DNA of 6,176 nucleotides from JBGSWL01 sp041752455 (GCA_041752455.1 JBGSWL010000004.1:1-6176), one strand, 5' to 3'; counted from the first letter of the stretch, positions 1-6,176 are shown. Made by a program: numbers and translations. Notes: a model not told the origin generated them from the letters alone.

Positions 1-1
1 C

Positions 2-802
2 GAAACCCTTGCAGGCACAGGCCGACGCGGCCGGGTCGAGGCGCGCGATGTCACGGCTGCCGCGCCGAACCTACGCAAGGAAAACAATGCGCATGCCAAG
101 CAAGACGAGATCTGGCTGATCCACGGCTTTGCTGGTGAGGCATCCGCCTGGGTCGGGCTTCAGGCGGCGCTGGTGCGCGCCGGGCGCACCGTTTTCGCAC
201 CGGACATGCCGGGCCATGGCGCAAATCCATCGTCCGTCGGCCGCGTTGACGATCTGATCGACTGGCTTTCGGGCCTGCTGCGCAAGACGGTCGGAAAGGT
301 CCACCTCGTCGGCCATTCGCTGGGCGCGCACGTTGCGGCCAAAGCTGCGTTGGCCAATCCCGATGCAGTTTCGCGACTGACCCTCGTCGCCCCCGCGGGC
401 TGCGGACCAGCGATCAACGGGGCATTCGTTACCGGAATGGCCAATGCGCGCACTGCCGGCGAACTGGCGCATCTCTTGCGCCAGCTTGGCCCGCGCGCTG
501 CCGGTCTTTCCGGCGATGCCCTTGCCGCCATGGCATCTCGCCTCGCCGAAGGCAGGCTGACCACTTTGGCAGCCTCGATGGCGCGCGGCGACACCCAATG
601 CATCGATACGATCGGTCCGGTTGCCGCGCTCGCCGGCGCCATACCGGTTGACGCCATATTCGGGCTTGCCGACCTGATCGTGCCGAAGGAACATGTGTTC
701 AACATGCCGCCGCAGGTGCGGATCCATGTCCTCGGCACCGGGCACATGCCGCAATGGGATGCACCGGCGGTTGTCGAGACGATCCTGCTTTCCGGCGGTT
801 GA
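2..802 (+). CDS. AcoC-like dihydrolipoamide acyltransferase (E2) with alpha/beta-hydrolase domain, 5'-truncated
   Basis: Only the last 266 residues are in the window; the start and presumably the lipoyl domain lie upstream. Residues 3-17 of the visible part (LAGTGRRGRVEARDV) match the second half of a peripheral subunit-binding domain, the part of E2 proteins that docks E1 or E3. A short linker follows, then an alpha/beta-hydrolase fold: HGF at 41-43 (oxyanion loop), PGHG, nucleophile motif GHSLGA with Ser106, then Asp224 (GLADLIVP) and His248 (GTGHMPQW), a complete Ser-Asp-His triad. Family knowledge: in AcoC of acetoin dehydrogenase complexes such a domain replaces the usual E2 catalytic core, and the complex cleaves acetoin to acetyl-CoA and acetaldehyde. 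The frame is open from the first bases to TGA at 800-802; GTG at 173 is internal, not a start. A kinase gene follows after 42 bp without an obvious terminator, so co-transcription is likely. The true substrate may not be acetoin. A stand-alone hydrolase is unlikely given the binding-domain remnant. Confidence 0.8.
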   Translation, partial: ETLAGTGRRGRVEARDVTAAAPNLRKENNAHAKQDEIWLIHGFAGEASAWVGLQAALVRAGRTVFAPDMPGHGANPSSVGRVDDLIDWLSGLLRKTVGKVHLVGHSLGAHVAAKAALANPDAVSRLTLVAPAGCGPAINGAFVTGMANARTAGELAHLLRQLGPRAAGLSGDALAAMASRLAEGRLTTLAASMARGDTQCIDTIGPVAALAGAIPVDAIFGLADLIVPKEHVFNMPPQVRIHVLGTGHMPQWDAPAVVETILLSGG

Positions 803-838
803 ACTTTTCGAACCGGGCCGGACATCCGATGTTTTGGG

Positions 839-843
839 GGAGG
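839..843 (+). promoter_or_regulatory. Ribosome binding site of the FGGY kinase gene; bears on the start choice
   Basis: GGAGG within GGGGGAGG (836-843) is followed by two in-frame ATG codons at 845 and 848. The core lies 1 nt before the first ATG and 4 nt before the second. Spacing therefore favours 848, although pairing through the upstream G run could serve 845. The two choices differ by one methionine. Confidence 0.65.
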
Positions 844-844
844 A

Positions 845-2341
845 ATGATGAGCTATGTCTTGACCGCCGATGGCGGTACCGAAAGCCTGCGGGTGCGGAT
901 CTACGATCTTTCCGGCAACTGTATCGCCTCACACGCAGAGCCGTATGAAACCCGGTTTTCGCCGGGGGCGCGTGCCGAGCAGGATCCTGCCGACTGGTGG
1001 GCCTGCCTTTGCAAGGCGACCCGCGCGAGCCTTGCGGCTGCCAACCTTTCCGGCGATGCCATCGAGGCGATGGCCTATGCCACCACCTGCTGCACCGTCG
1101 TTGCGCTTGACGCCAATGGCGACGCGCTGCGGCCTGCCCTGATGTGGATGGATGTACGCGCGTCCGAGGAGGCGGCGGACGTGCTTGCCACCGGCGACGA
1201 GCGCCTGCGCCTCAACGGCAATGGCGAGGGTCCGGTCTCGGCGGAATGGATGATCCCGAAGGCGCTTTGGCTGAAACGCCACGAGCCGGACACCTATGAC
1301 CGGGCAACCACGATCTGCGAATACCAGGACTTTCTCACGCTGAAGCTGACCGGCGAACGCTGCGCCTCGTTGAACAATGTGGGCCTGCGCTGGCACTATG
1401 CCAACCGCGATGGCGGCTGGGCATCGTCCATGGTCGAGGCGCTCGGCATCGGCGATCTCGTCGGCAAATGGCCGTCGCGCGTCGCCGCTCCCGGCGAAAT
1501 CGTCGGCACGCTGACACCGGCCGCAGCCGATGCGCTCGGCCTGACCACACGCACCAGACTGGTGCAGGGCGGTGCCGACGCACTGATCGGCATGATCGGC
1601 CTCGGTGTTTCCCGGCCCGGCCAGCTTTGCCTCATCACCGGTTTGTCGCACTTGCAGTTTGGCGTGACCGAAACGCCATTCCATGCGGAAGGTGTCTGGG
1701 GCGCGTACGCTGACATCGTCTATCCGGGCCGCTACATCGTCGAGGGCGGACAGACATCCACCGGCTCGATCATCAACTGGCTGAAGCGCTTTGTCGGCGG
1801 TGATCTCGACTTTGCCGAAATGAACCGCAAGGCGGCCGAACTGCCGCCGGGTTCAGAAGGGCTTATTGTCCAGGACCACTTCCAGGGCAATCGCACACCC
1901 CATACAGACGCGCTGTCGCGCGGGGCGATCACTGGCCTCACCCTTGCCCATGAGCCGCACCATGTCTTTCGGGCGATCATGGAGGGCATCTCGTTCGGAA
2001 CGCGCGCGATCCTGGATGCGTTCCGCGACGGCGGCTATGCGGGGACGCAGATCGTCGCCGGTGGCGGCGCGGCCTCCTCCCCGCTGTGGATGCAGATCCA
2101 TGCCGATACCGCTGGCCTGCCCGTGCATGTGCCGGCCTCTACCGATGCGCCGTCGCTTGGGTCTGCGATCCTCGCCGCCCATGGCGTCGGGCACTTTGCC
2201 TCGATCGACGATGGCATCGCCGCGATGGTCAAGCCCGGTCAGGTGATCGAACCCAATCCCGAGGCTGTCGAGCGCTATGCGGAGATCTATCCGCGCTACA
2301 AGGCGCTCTATCCGGCGCTGAAAGGCGCGCTTTCCGCTTGA
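845..2341 (+). CDS. FGGY-family carbohydrate kinase (ribulokinase-like)
   Basis: This is a cytoplasmic sugar kinase of 498 residues, full length for the FGGY family (about 480-550), that would transfer phosphate from ATP to a sugar or polyol hydroxyl. Visible landmarks: N-terminal phosphate-binding motif DGGTESLR (9-16), MWMDVRA (100-106, the sugar-site segment typical of pentulose kinases), a CEYQDFLTLKLTG segment (158-170), QGGADAL (241-247) whose Asp245 is the expected catalytic base, GQTSTGSIINWL (302-313), and the C-terminal ATP-site motif AGGGAASSPLWMQIHAD (405-421). No frameshift or missing key residue is apparent. The start is 845 or 848 (tandem ATG). It follows the E2 gene by 42 bp and ends 4 bp from the convergent phosphatase stop. 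The layout is closest to ribulokinase-type members, but the sugar cannot be assigned; xylulose-, ribulose-, erythritol- or deoxysugar-type substrates are all possible. Its pairing with an AcoC-like E2 is unusual for a sugar kinase. Confidence 0.9.
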   Translation: MMSYVLTADGGTESLRVRIYDLSGNCIASHAEPYETRFSPGARAEQDPADWWACLCKATRASLAAANLSGDAIEAMAYATTCCTVVALDANGDALRPALMWMDVRASEEAADVLATGDERLRLNGNGEGPVSAEWMIPKALWLKRHEPDTYDRATTICEYQDFLTLKLTGERCASLNNVGLRWHYANRDGGWASSMVEALGIGDLVGKWPSRVAAPGEIVGTLTPAAADALGLTTRTRLVQGGADALIGMIGLGVSRPGQLCLITGLSHLQFGVTETPFHAEGVWGAYADIVYPGRYIVEGGQTSTGSIINWLKRFVGGDLDFAEMNRKAAELPPGSEGLIVQDHFQGNRTPHTDALSRGAITGLTLAHEPHHVFRAIMEGISFGTRAILDAFRDGGYAGTQIVAGGGAASSPLWMQIHADTAGLPVHVPASTDAPSLGSAILAAHGVGHFASIDDGIAAMVKPGQVIEPNPEAVERYAEIYPRYKALYPALKGALSA

Positions 2342-2345
2342 GGCA

Positions 2346-3137
2346 TCAGCCGGCGTAGACCCGCCCTGCGATTGCCTCCAACTGCGGGTAGATCACCCTG
2401 TTGCCGGCGATGACCCTCGTGCCGTTTTCCAGCGCCGAGGCGGCGTCGAGCGGGTGATGAATGCCGCCCGCCTCCTCGATCATCAGCAGCGCGGCAAAGC
2501 AGTCCCACGAATTCATCCGGTCCTCGACATAGCCGAGCAGGCGGCCTGCGGCCACATAAGCCAGCATCAGCGCTCCCGAAGCGGAGCGGAAGAACATGCC
2601 GTCGCCATCGAGGATTTCGCGCACCAAGGCCACCGCCTCGGACCGGTCCGAGCGGCCGGACACGCCTGATCCGACCGAACCGTCGCGCAACGACTGGCCA
2701 GTGGCGATCCGCAGCGGCTTGCCATTGACAAAAGCGCCCTCGCCCTTGGAGGCGGTGAAGGTTTCCCCGGTGTTGGGATCGAAGATCACGCCGGTCACCG
2801 GAAGTCCGTCTTTGGCGCAGGCGATCACGACGCACCAATGCGGGATGCCGGCGAGGTAATTGGCCGTGCCGTCGATCGGATCGATCACCCAGTCAAAACC
2901 GCTCGTGCCGTGTTTGCGGCCATGCTCTTCGCCGACAATGCCGTCGTCCGGCCAACGCGCCTCGATGGCATCACGGATCAAGGTTTCGGTCTGGCGATCA
3001 GCTTCCGAGACGATGTCGTGGTGGCCCTTGCTCTCGATTGTCAGGCTGTCCAGCGCGCGAAATTTCTCATGGGCAAATGCGCCGGCTGCCGTTGCAAGGT
3101 CGCGGGAAAACGCAAGGCGTTCGTTGCTCGTGTTCAT
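2346..3137 (-). CDS. Inositol-monophosphatase-family sugar/polyol phosphatase
   Basis: This is a 263-residue Mg2+-dependent phosphatase of the IMPase/FIG superfamily, normal length (about 260-280). Metal-site motifs are intact: SEAD (44-47), GEEHG (69-73) with Glu70/Glu71, DPIDGTANY (86-94) with Asp86 and Asp89, and the C-terminal SWDCFAA (210-216) with Asp212. The last motif departs from the textbook WDxAAG, as the final glycine is replaced, but EEAGG follows as usual. No signal peptide or membrane segment, so cytoplasmic. ATG at 3137 is preceded by GAGGGG 7 nt away, and this site overlaps the stop codon of the aldolase/dehydrogenase gene, so the two genes form an operon, probably translationally coupled. 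Family members hydrolyse inositol phosphate, fructose bisphosphate, histidinol phosphate, PAP or other small phosphates. Here the context suggests a sugar-phosphate intermediate or dead-end product, but the substrate is not determined by the sequence. Confidence 0.88.
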   Translation of the reverse strand: MNTSNERLAFSRDLATAAGAFAHEKFRALDSLTIESKGHHDIVSEADRQTETLIRDAIEARWPDDGIVGEEHGRKHGTSGFDWVIDPIDGTANYLAGIPHWCVVIACAKDGLPVTGVIFDPNTGETFTASKGEGAFVNGKPLRIATGQSLRDGSVGSGVSGRSDRSEAVALVREILDGDGMFFRSASGALMLAYVAAGRLLGYVEDRMNSWDCFAALLMIEEAGGIHHPLDAASALENGTRVIAGNRVIYPQLEAIAGRVYAG

Positions 3138-3144
3138 GGTCGTT

Positions 3145-3150
3145 CCCCTC
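3145..3150 (-). promoter_or_regulatory. Ribosome binding site of the phosphatase gene, overlapping the upstream stop codon
   Basis: Read on the minus strand, GAGGGG starts inside the TGA stop (3149-3151) of the aldolase/dehydrogenase gene and lies 7 nt before the phosphatase ATG. Only 11 nt separate stop from start. This arrangement favours translational coupling and supports the annotated start. Confidence 0.75.
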
Positions 3151-5215
3151 AGCGCAACGCTGCCTCGATGTTTCCGCCGTCGACAGTGACAACGTGCGCG
3201 GTTGTCCGTTCCAGTTTGGCCAGCGCCACGAAAGCATCCGCCACATGGTGGGCTTCCACTTCGCGGCCAAGCAGATTGCCTGACATGTAGTCCGTCCGGC
3301 TGATACCACGGGCCTCGGCGCGCGCCGCGATGAAATCGTCGGTCAGAAGTCCCGAGCGAATGCGGTCCGCATTGACGCCGTTGACGCGAATGCCCTCGGC
3401 GCCCAGTTCCAGCGCCAGCTGGCGCACGAGAAAGAAGGTTGCAGCCTTCGGCAGGCCGTAGGCGCCAAACCCCTTGCCGGGATTGACGGCCTGCTTGGAG
3501 ACATTGAACAGCATCTGGCCGCCGTGGCGTTGCGCCCGCATGACGGACGCCGCCGCGCGCGCCATGGCACGGTGGGCAAAGAAGTTCACCTCGAACGAGG
3601 CGCGAAGGGTTTCCTCGTCCATGTCGAGGATCGCGCCCTGCTGCGCATAGCCGGCGTTGGAGACGAGGATGTCAACGCCGCCGAAGCGGTTCGTCACGGC
3701 AGCAATGGCCGCATCGGCTGCGCCCGGCGCAGAAAGGTCTGAGGTCACTGCAAGGCAGGCGCCCTTCAGCGTTGCAGCCGCGCGGGCGCAGGCGTCTGCG
3801 TCGCGGTCGATCAGCGCGACAGCGGCCCCTTCGGCGGCAAAAGCTCTTGCCGTTACAAGGCCGATGGCACCGGCCCCGCCGGTGATGGCGACCACCTGGC
3901 CGGTGAACGGCTTGTCGCTCGCCTTCTTCAGCTTGGCCTGTTCGAGCGACCAGTATTCCATGTCAAAAAGGTCGTCGGTGCCGATCGGGTGGAAGCCGCC
4001 GGCCGCCTCCGCCAAGGTCATGACCTCGACAGTCTGCTCGGCGATGTCGGCGGCGGCAGCGGCAGCGCTGGCATCCTTGCCGATGCCGGCGATACCGACG
4101 CCTTCGATCCACGCGACGCAGGGGTGCGGCTCCAGCATGACCTTGTGTCCGCCGACGCGCGCGTTCTGGCGCTCGAACATGGCCAAATAGTTTTGCGCAA
4201 ATTCGTCAACCTTTGCGGCGATGGCGGTCTTGCCACCGGCGACATCCGCCGCCGTCAGGACCAGCATGTTGCCCTTGGTGCGGATGACATGGTCGGGCGA
4301 ACCGACGCCGCGCCGGCTCAAAGCCTCAAGGTCACCACGCGCAAGAAACGCGTCGACCACCGGTCCGGTCCGCACGTCGAGCACGACCGGCTTCGGCGCG
4401 GTGTCGTGATGGGCGCCGCGCACACGCGCGACAGCGCCGCGGAGGATCGGCAAGACACTGGCAGCTTCATTCGGCACATCACGGCAGCGGTTGACCGAGC
4501 CGGAAAAGGCGCGGCCGCCCGGCCTTGCGGCAAGCCAGGTCTCGACACGGTTGGTGTGATCAATCACTCGGTCATAGCTCTCACGCGCCGTGGGTCCCCA
4601 GGTGAAATGCCCGTGGTTCAACAGCACGAGACCATCGCAATCGGGATGGGCGTCGAACACCTCGGCGGCAGCTTTCGCCAGGGCAAAGCCCGGCATGATG
4701 TAGGGCACGCAGATCAGCCGGCCTTCGAAGAGGTCGGCAACAATCGCTTCTGCATCGGGGAGATTGGCGAGAGCCAGAAATGCGGTGGCATGGGTATGGT
4801 CGACGAAGCGATGCGGAAGATAGGCATGCAGCAGCGTTTCGACGGACGGATTGGGGGCCGACGTGTCGATCAGGTTCGCGCGCTGGACATTGACCATGTC
4901 CTCGTCGGACAGGGCCGGAAGCGCCCGCAGCGCCATCAGCGGTTCCATGCGGACGCCTGGAAGACCCGCTGCCTCGAGCGTATCGAGATCCCAGCCGGAA
5001 CCCTTGACATGCAGCACGTCCATGTCGCGCCCGAACAGGTCGGGGCGACGCACCTTGACTGATGTGTTGCCGCCGCCATGCATGACCAGATCAGGATCAG
5101 CGCCGATGATGCGCGAGGAGTAGACACGGGCGGCAAGCAACTGGTCGGCTTGCCCGGATGGTGCTGCCGCCAGCCGCGCCTGAAGGTCAGCTTCGTTCCA
5201 GCGGTTCGCGCGCAT
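3149..5215 (-). CDS. Bifunctional class II aldolase / short-chain dehydrogenase (RhaD/RhaEW-like)
   Basis: This is a 688-residue two-domain fusion. The N-terminal part (about residues 25-230) is a class II aldolase/adducin fold: HGGGNTS (46-52), GSGWDLDTLEA (72-82), a probable catalytic Glu126 (NPSVETLLH), and zinc ligands His140, His142 (DHTHA) and His201 (LNHGH). The C-terminal part (about 438-688) is a classical short-chain dehydrogenase: TGGAGAIG (445-452), Asp470 after strand 2 (points to NAD rather than NADP), NAG (520-522), Asn544, Ser573, Tyr586 and Lys590 (YGLPK), a complete catalytic tetrad. Characterised relatives cleave rhamnulose-1-phosphate to dihydroxyacetone phosphate and L-lactaldehyde, which the second domain oxidises to lactate. 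The neighbours here are not the usual rhamnose genes (no isomerase, mutarotase or DeoR regulator visible), so it may be a paralogue with another ketose phosphate. AAGGAG (5222-5227) lies 7 nt before the ATG. First gene of the operon with the phosphatase, divergent from the SorC regulator. Confidence 0.9.
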   Translation of the reverse strand: MRANRWNEADLQARLAAAPSGQADQLLAARVYSSRIIGADPDLVMHGGGNTSVKVRRPDLFGRDMDVLHVKGSGWDLDTLEAAGLPGVRMEPLMALRALPALSDEDMVNVQRANLIDTSAPNPSVETLLHAYLPHRFVDHTHATAFLALANLPDAEAIVADLFEGRLICVPYIMPGFALAKAAAEVFDAHPDCDGLVLLNHGHFTWGPTARESYDRVIDHTNRVETWLAARPGGRAFSGSVNRCRDVPNEAASVLPILRGAVARVRGAHHDTAPKPVVLDVRTGPVVDAFLARGDLEALSRRGVGSPDHVIRTKGNMLVLTAADVAGGKTAIAAKVDEFAQNYLAMFERQNARVGGHKVMLEPHPCVAWIEGVGIAGIGKDASAAAAAADIAEQTVEVMTLAEAAGGFHPIGTDDLFDMEYWSLEQAKLKKASDKPFTGQVVAITGGAGAIGLVTARAFAAEGAAVALIDRDADACARAAATLKGACLAVTSDLSAPGAADAAIAAVTNRFGGVDILVSNAGYAQQGAILDMDEETLRASFEVNFFAHRAMARAAASVMRAQRHGGQMLFNVSKQAVNPGKGFGAYGLPKAATFFLVRQLALELGAEGIRVNGVNADRIRSGLLTDDFIAARAEARGISRTDYMSGNLLGREVEAHHVADAFVALAKLERTTAHVVTVDGGNIEAALR

Positions 5216-5284
5216 GACACACTCCTTTTCATCTTGTTTGACAAAAGTCAGCGTGTATTGTCAATTGTATTCGGAGGTGCTGCC
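5216..5284. promoter_or_regulatory. Divergent promoter region between the aldolase/dehydrogenase and SorC regulator genes
   Basis: These 69 bp separate the two divergent start codons and are clearly more AT-rich than the surrounding genes. They carry AAGGAG for the leftward gene (plus-strand 5222-5227) and GGAGG for the rightward gene (5273-5277, 7 nt before ATG). TTGACA hexamers resembling -35 boxes occur on both strands within the inverted repeat at 5238-5264. A weak rightward pair TTGTTT (5234) and TATTGT (5256) with a 16-bp spacer is possible. No -10 box is convincing on either strand, so exact promoters are not assigned. Confidence 0.6.
5238..5264. promoter_or_regulatory. Candidate SorC-regulator operator (7-bp inverted repeat)
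   Basis: TTGACAA (5238-5244) and TTGTCAA (5258-5264) are perfect reverse complements with a 13-bp spacer, so the half-site centres are 20 bp apart, about two helical turns. The left half overlaps a smaller inverted repeat TGAC-AAAA-GTCA (5239-5250). The site sits mid-way between the divergent genes and overlaps the -35-like hexamers, where a bound regulator could control both the operon and its own gene. Sequence and position are direct observations; the assignment to the adjacent regulator is inference. Confidence 0.5.
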
Positions 5285-6176
5285 ATGTCCTCATCAAGCC
5301 CGCGCCGGTCGTCGCGTCAGGCCAGCGGCGAGAACATCGTCATCGAAGCCGCCTGGCTTTATTACAATGACGGCCTGAACCAGAATGACATTGCCGACCG
5401 GCTGAAGGTGTCGCGCGCCACGGTGGTGAATTACCTTCAGGAGGCCCGCGAAGCCGGCTTCGTGCGCATCAGCCTTGCCTCTGACGCCTTCACCGGACAC
5501 GAGACCGCCATTCGTCTGCGCGATATGTTCGGCCTCGAAGGCGCCCATGTGCTGCCGGAAGGGCGAACGCTTGAGGAAAACGCACTTCGCGTGACGACAG
5601 GCGCGGCGCGCTGGCTGCCTGCGCTGCTGGCGCCCGGCGACCGCCTTGGCGTTGCCTGGGGAAAAACCATCCATGATGTGGCCGAGTGCATCGAGCCGAT
5701 GGTGATCGCCGACATGACCGTGCTGCAACTGATCGGATCGATGGCAACGCCTTACGGTTTTTCGGCCGACGTGTGTTCATCCTATGTGGCGCGGAAGCTG
5801 TCTGCGCGGTGCGTCAACCTGCATGTGCCGGCGATCCTGTCGGACAAGAACATCGCCTCGATGCTGCGCAGCGAAGCGCTGATTGCCCGGCAGTTCGAGG
5901 ACGTGAACAACTTCAACAAGACGCTTTTTGCCGTCGGCTCGGCGACCCCCGACAGTCATGTCGTCTCATCCGGCGTGGCAACGGCTGCCGAACTGAAATT
6001 CTACGCGGCGCGCGGTGCCATCGGTGTCGTCTGTGGCCGCTTCATCGACAAGGCCGGCGCGCCGATCGAAGGGCCGCTCGACGGCCGCGTCATGGGCGTA
6101 TCGCTGGAGCGGATGCGCAATCCGAAGACGGGCATACTGGTTTCGGTCGGACCGGACCGGGTCGCGGCGACCGCGG
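5285..6176 (+). CDS. SorC-family sugar-binding transcriptional regulator, 3'-truncated
   Basis: The first 297 residues are present and the frame is still open at the window edge. The family is usually about 310-330 residues, so little is missing. The N-terminus (about 17-63) is a helix-turn-helix of SorC type: helices around AAWLYYNDGLNQNDIADRL and the recognition segment VSRATVVNYLQEAREAG, ending in FVRISL. The rest is the sugar-phosphate-binding, NagB-like domain, with GVAWGKTIHDV (122-132), VLQLIGS (146-152), VGSATPDS (217-224), VVSSG (226-230) and GAIGVVCGRFID (244-255), all in the expected order. ATG at 5285 has GGAGG 7 nt upstream. Family members bind (often phosphorylated) sugars and repress or activate the adjacent catabolic genes. 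Here the likely target is the divergent aldolase-phosphatase operon and its own promoter. The inducer is unknown; the product of the nearby kinase is a reasonable candidate. Confidence 0.9.
   Translation, partial: MSSSSPRRSSRQASGENIVIEAAWLYYNDGLNQNDIADRLKVSRATVVNYLQEAREAGFVRISLASDAFTGHETAIRLRDMFGLEGAHVLPEGRTLEENALRVTTGAARWLPALLAPGDRLGVAWGKTIHDVAECIEPMVIADMTVLQLIGSMATPYGFSADVCSSYVARKLSARCVNLHVPAILSDKNIASMLRSEALIARQFEDVNNFNKTLFAVGSATPDSHVVSSGVATAAELKFYAARGAIGVVCGRFIDKAGAPIEGPLDGRVMGVSLERMRNPKTGILVSVGPDRVAATA

Noticed and set aside
822..832. Palindrome ACATC-C-GATGT followed by TTT between the E2 and kinase genes, as a possible terminator or operator
   Set aside because: The 1-nt loop cannot form a hairpin as it stands, the arms are only 5 bp, and the gap leads directly into the kinase ribosome binding site. 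Chance is the simplest explanation.
507..1063. A 15-base string, CTTTCCGGCGATGCC, that occurs in both the E2 gene (near 507) and the kinase gene (near 1049)
   Set aside because: Both copies encode a short LSGDA peptide with the codons preferred here; there is no further similarity around them, so this is coincidence rather than a repeat element.
929..1684. A 251-codon minus-strand open frame inside the FGGY kinase, and a similar 227-codon one at 71-754 inside the E2 gene
   Set aside because: Both are antisense to genes with intact motifs, and their composition and lack of domain features fit high-GC shadow frames.
2320..2334. GAAAG-GCGCG-CTTTC hairpin at the end of the kinase gene as a terminator
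   Set aside because: Stem of only 5 bp, no T run after it, and it lies inside the coding sequence before the stop.
3989..5062. A 357-codon plus-strand open frame
   Set aside because: It lies wholly antisense to the aldolase half of a well-supported gene, has arginine/histidine/glycine-rich composition typical of antisense frames in high-GC DNA, and shows no recognisable domain.
5216..5284. A small RNA or leader peptide in the divergent intergenic region
   Set aside because: Only 69 bp, no start codon with its own ribosome binding site, and no stable hairpin with a T run; the content is explained by promoter, operator and ribosome-binding sequences.

Overview
The window looks like chromosome or megaplasmid from an alphaproteobacterium of the order Hyphomicrobiales (Rhizobium/Mesorhizobium/Agrobacterium type). 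The basis is high GC with strong G/C third-position bias and the style of the proteins, above all the fused class II aldolase/short-chain dehydrogenase, which closely resembles the rhizobial RhaD family. The genus call is inference from recalled family resemblance, not from a database search. The window is almost fully coding: five protein genes (two cut by the window edges), no RNA genes, no mobile element, no CRISPR.

Layout. (1) 2-802, plus strand: C-terminal part of an AcoC-like E2 component, with the end of a peripheral subunit-binding domain followed by an alpha/beta-hydrolase domain. (2) 845-2341, plus: FGGY-family sugar kinase, probably in the same operon. (3) 2346-3137, minus: inositol-monophosphatase-family phosphatase, converging on the kinase with only 4 bp between the stop codons. 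(4) 3149-5215, minus: bifunctional class II aldolase/short-chain dehydrogenase, immediately upstream of the phosphatase gene in one tight operon. (5) 5285-6176, plus, running off the window: SorC-family sugar-responsive regulator, divergent from the aldolase gene. The 69-bp divergent intergenic region holds a perfect 7-bp inverted repeat (TTGACAA/TTGTCAA, centres 20 bp apart), a good candidate operator.

Together this looks like a sugar or polyol catabolic locus. A SorC regulator probably senses a (phosphorylated) sugar. A kinase makes a sugar phosphate. A zinc aldolase could split it into a triose phosphate and an aldehyde that the fused NAD-type dehydrogenase could oxidise. A phosphatase would remove phosphate from an intermediate or by-product. 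The unusual partner is the acetoin-dehydrogenase-type E2, whose E1 subunits are probably encoded just upstream, outside the window. In known Aco complexes this machinery cleaves an alpha-hydroxyketone with transfer of the acyl group to CoA. Its pairing with a sugar kinase suggests a deoxy-ketose or similar substrate. I do not recognise this exact combination as a characterised pathway, and the substrate cannot be read from the sequence.
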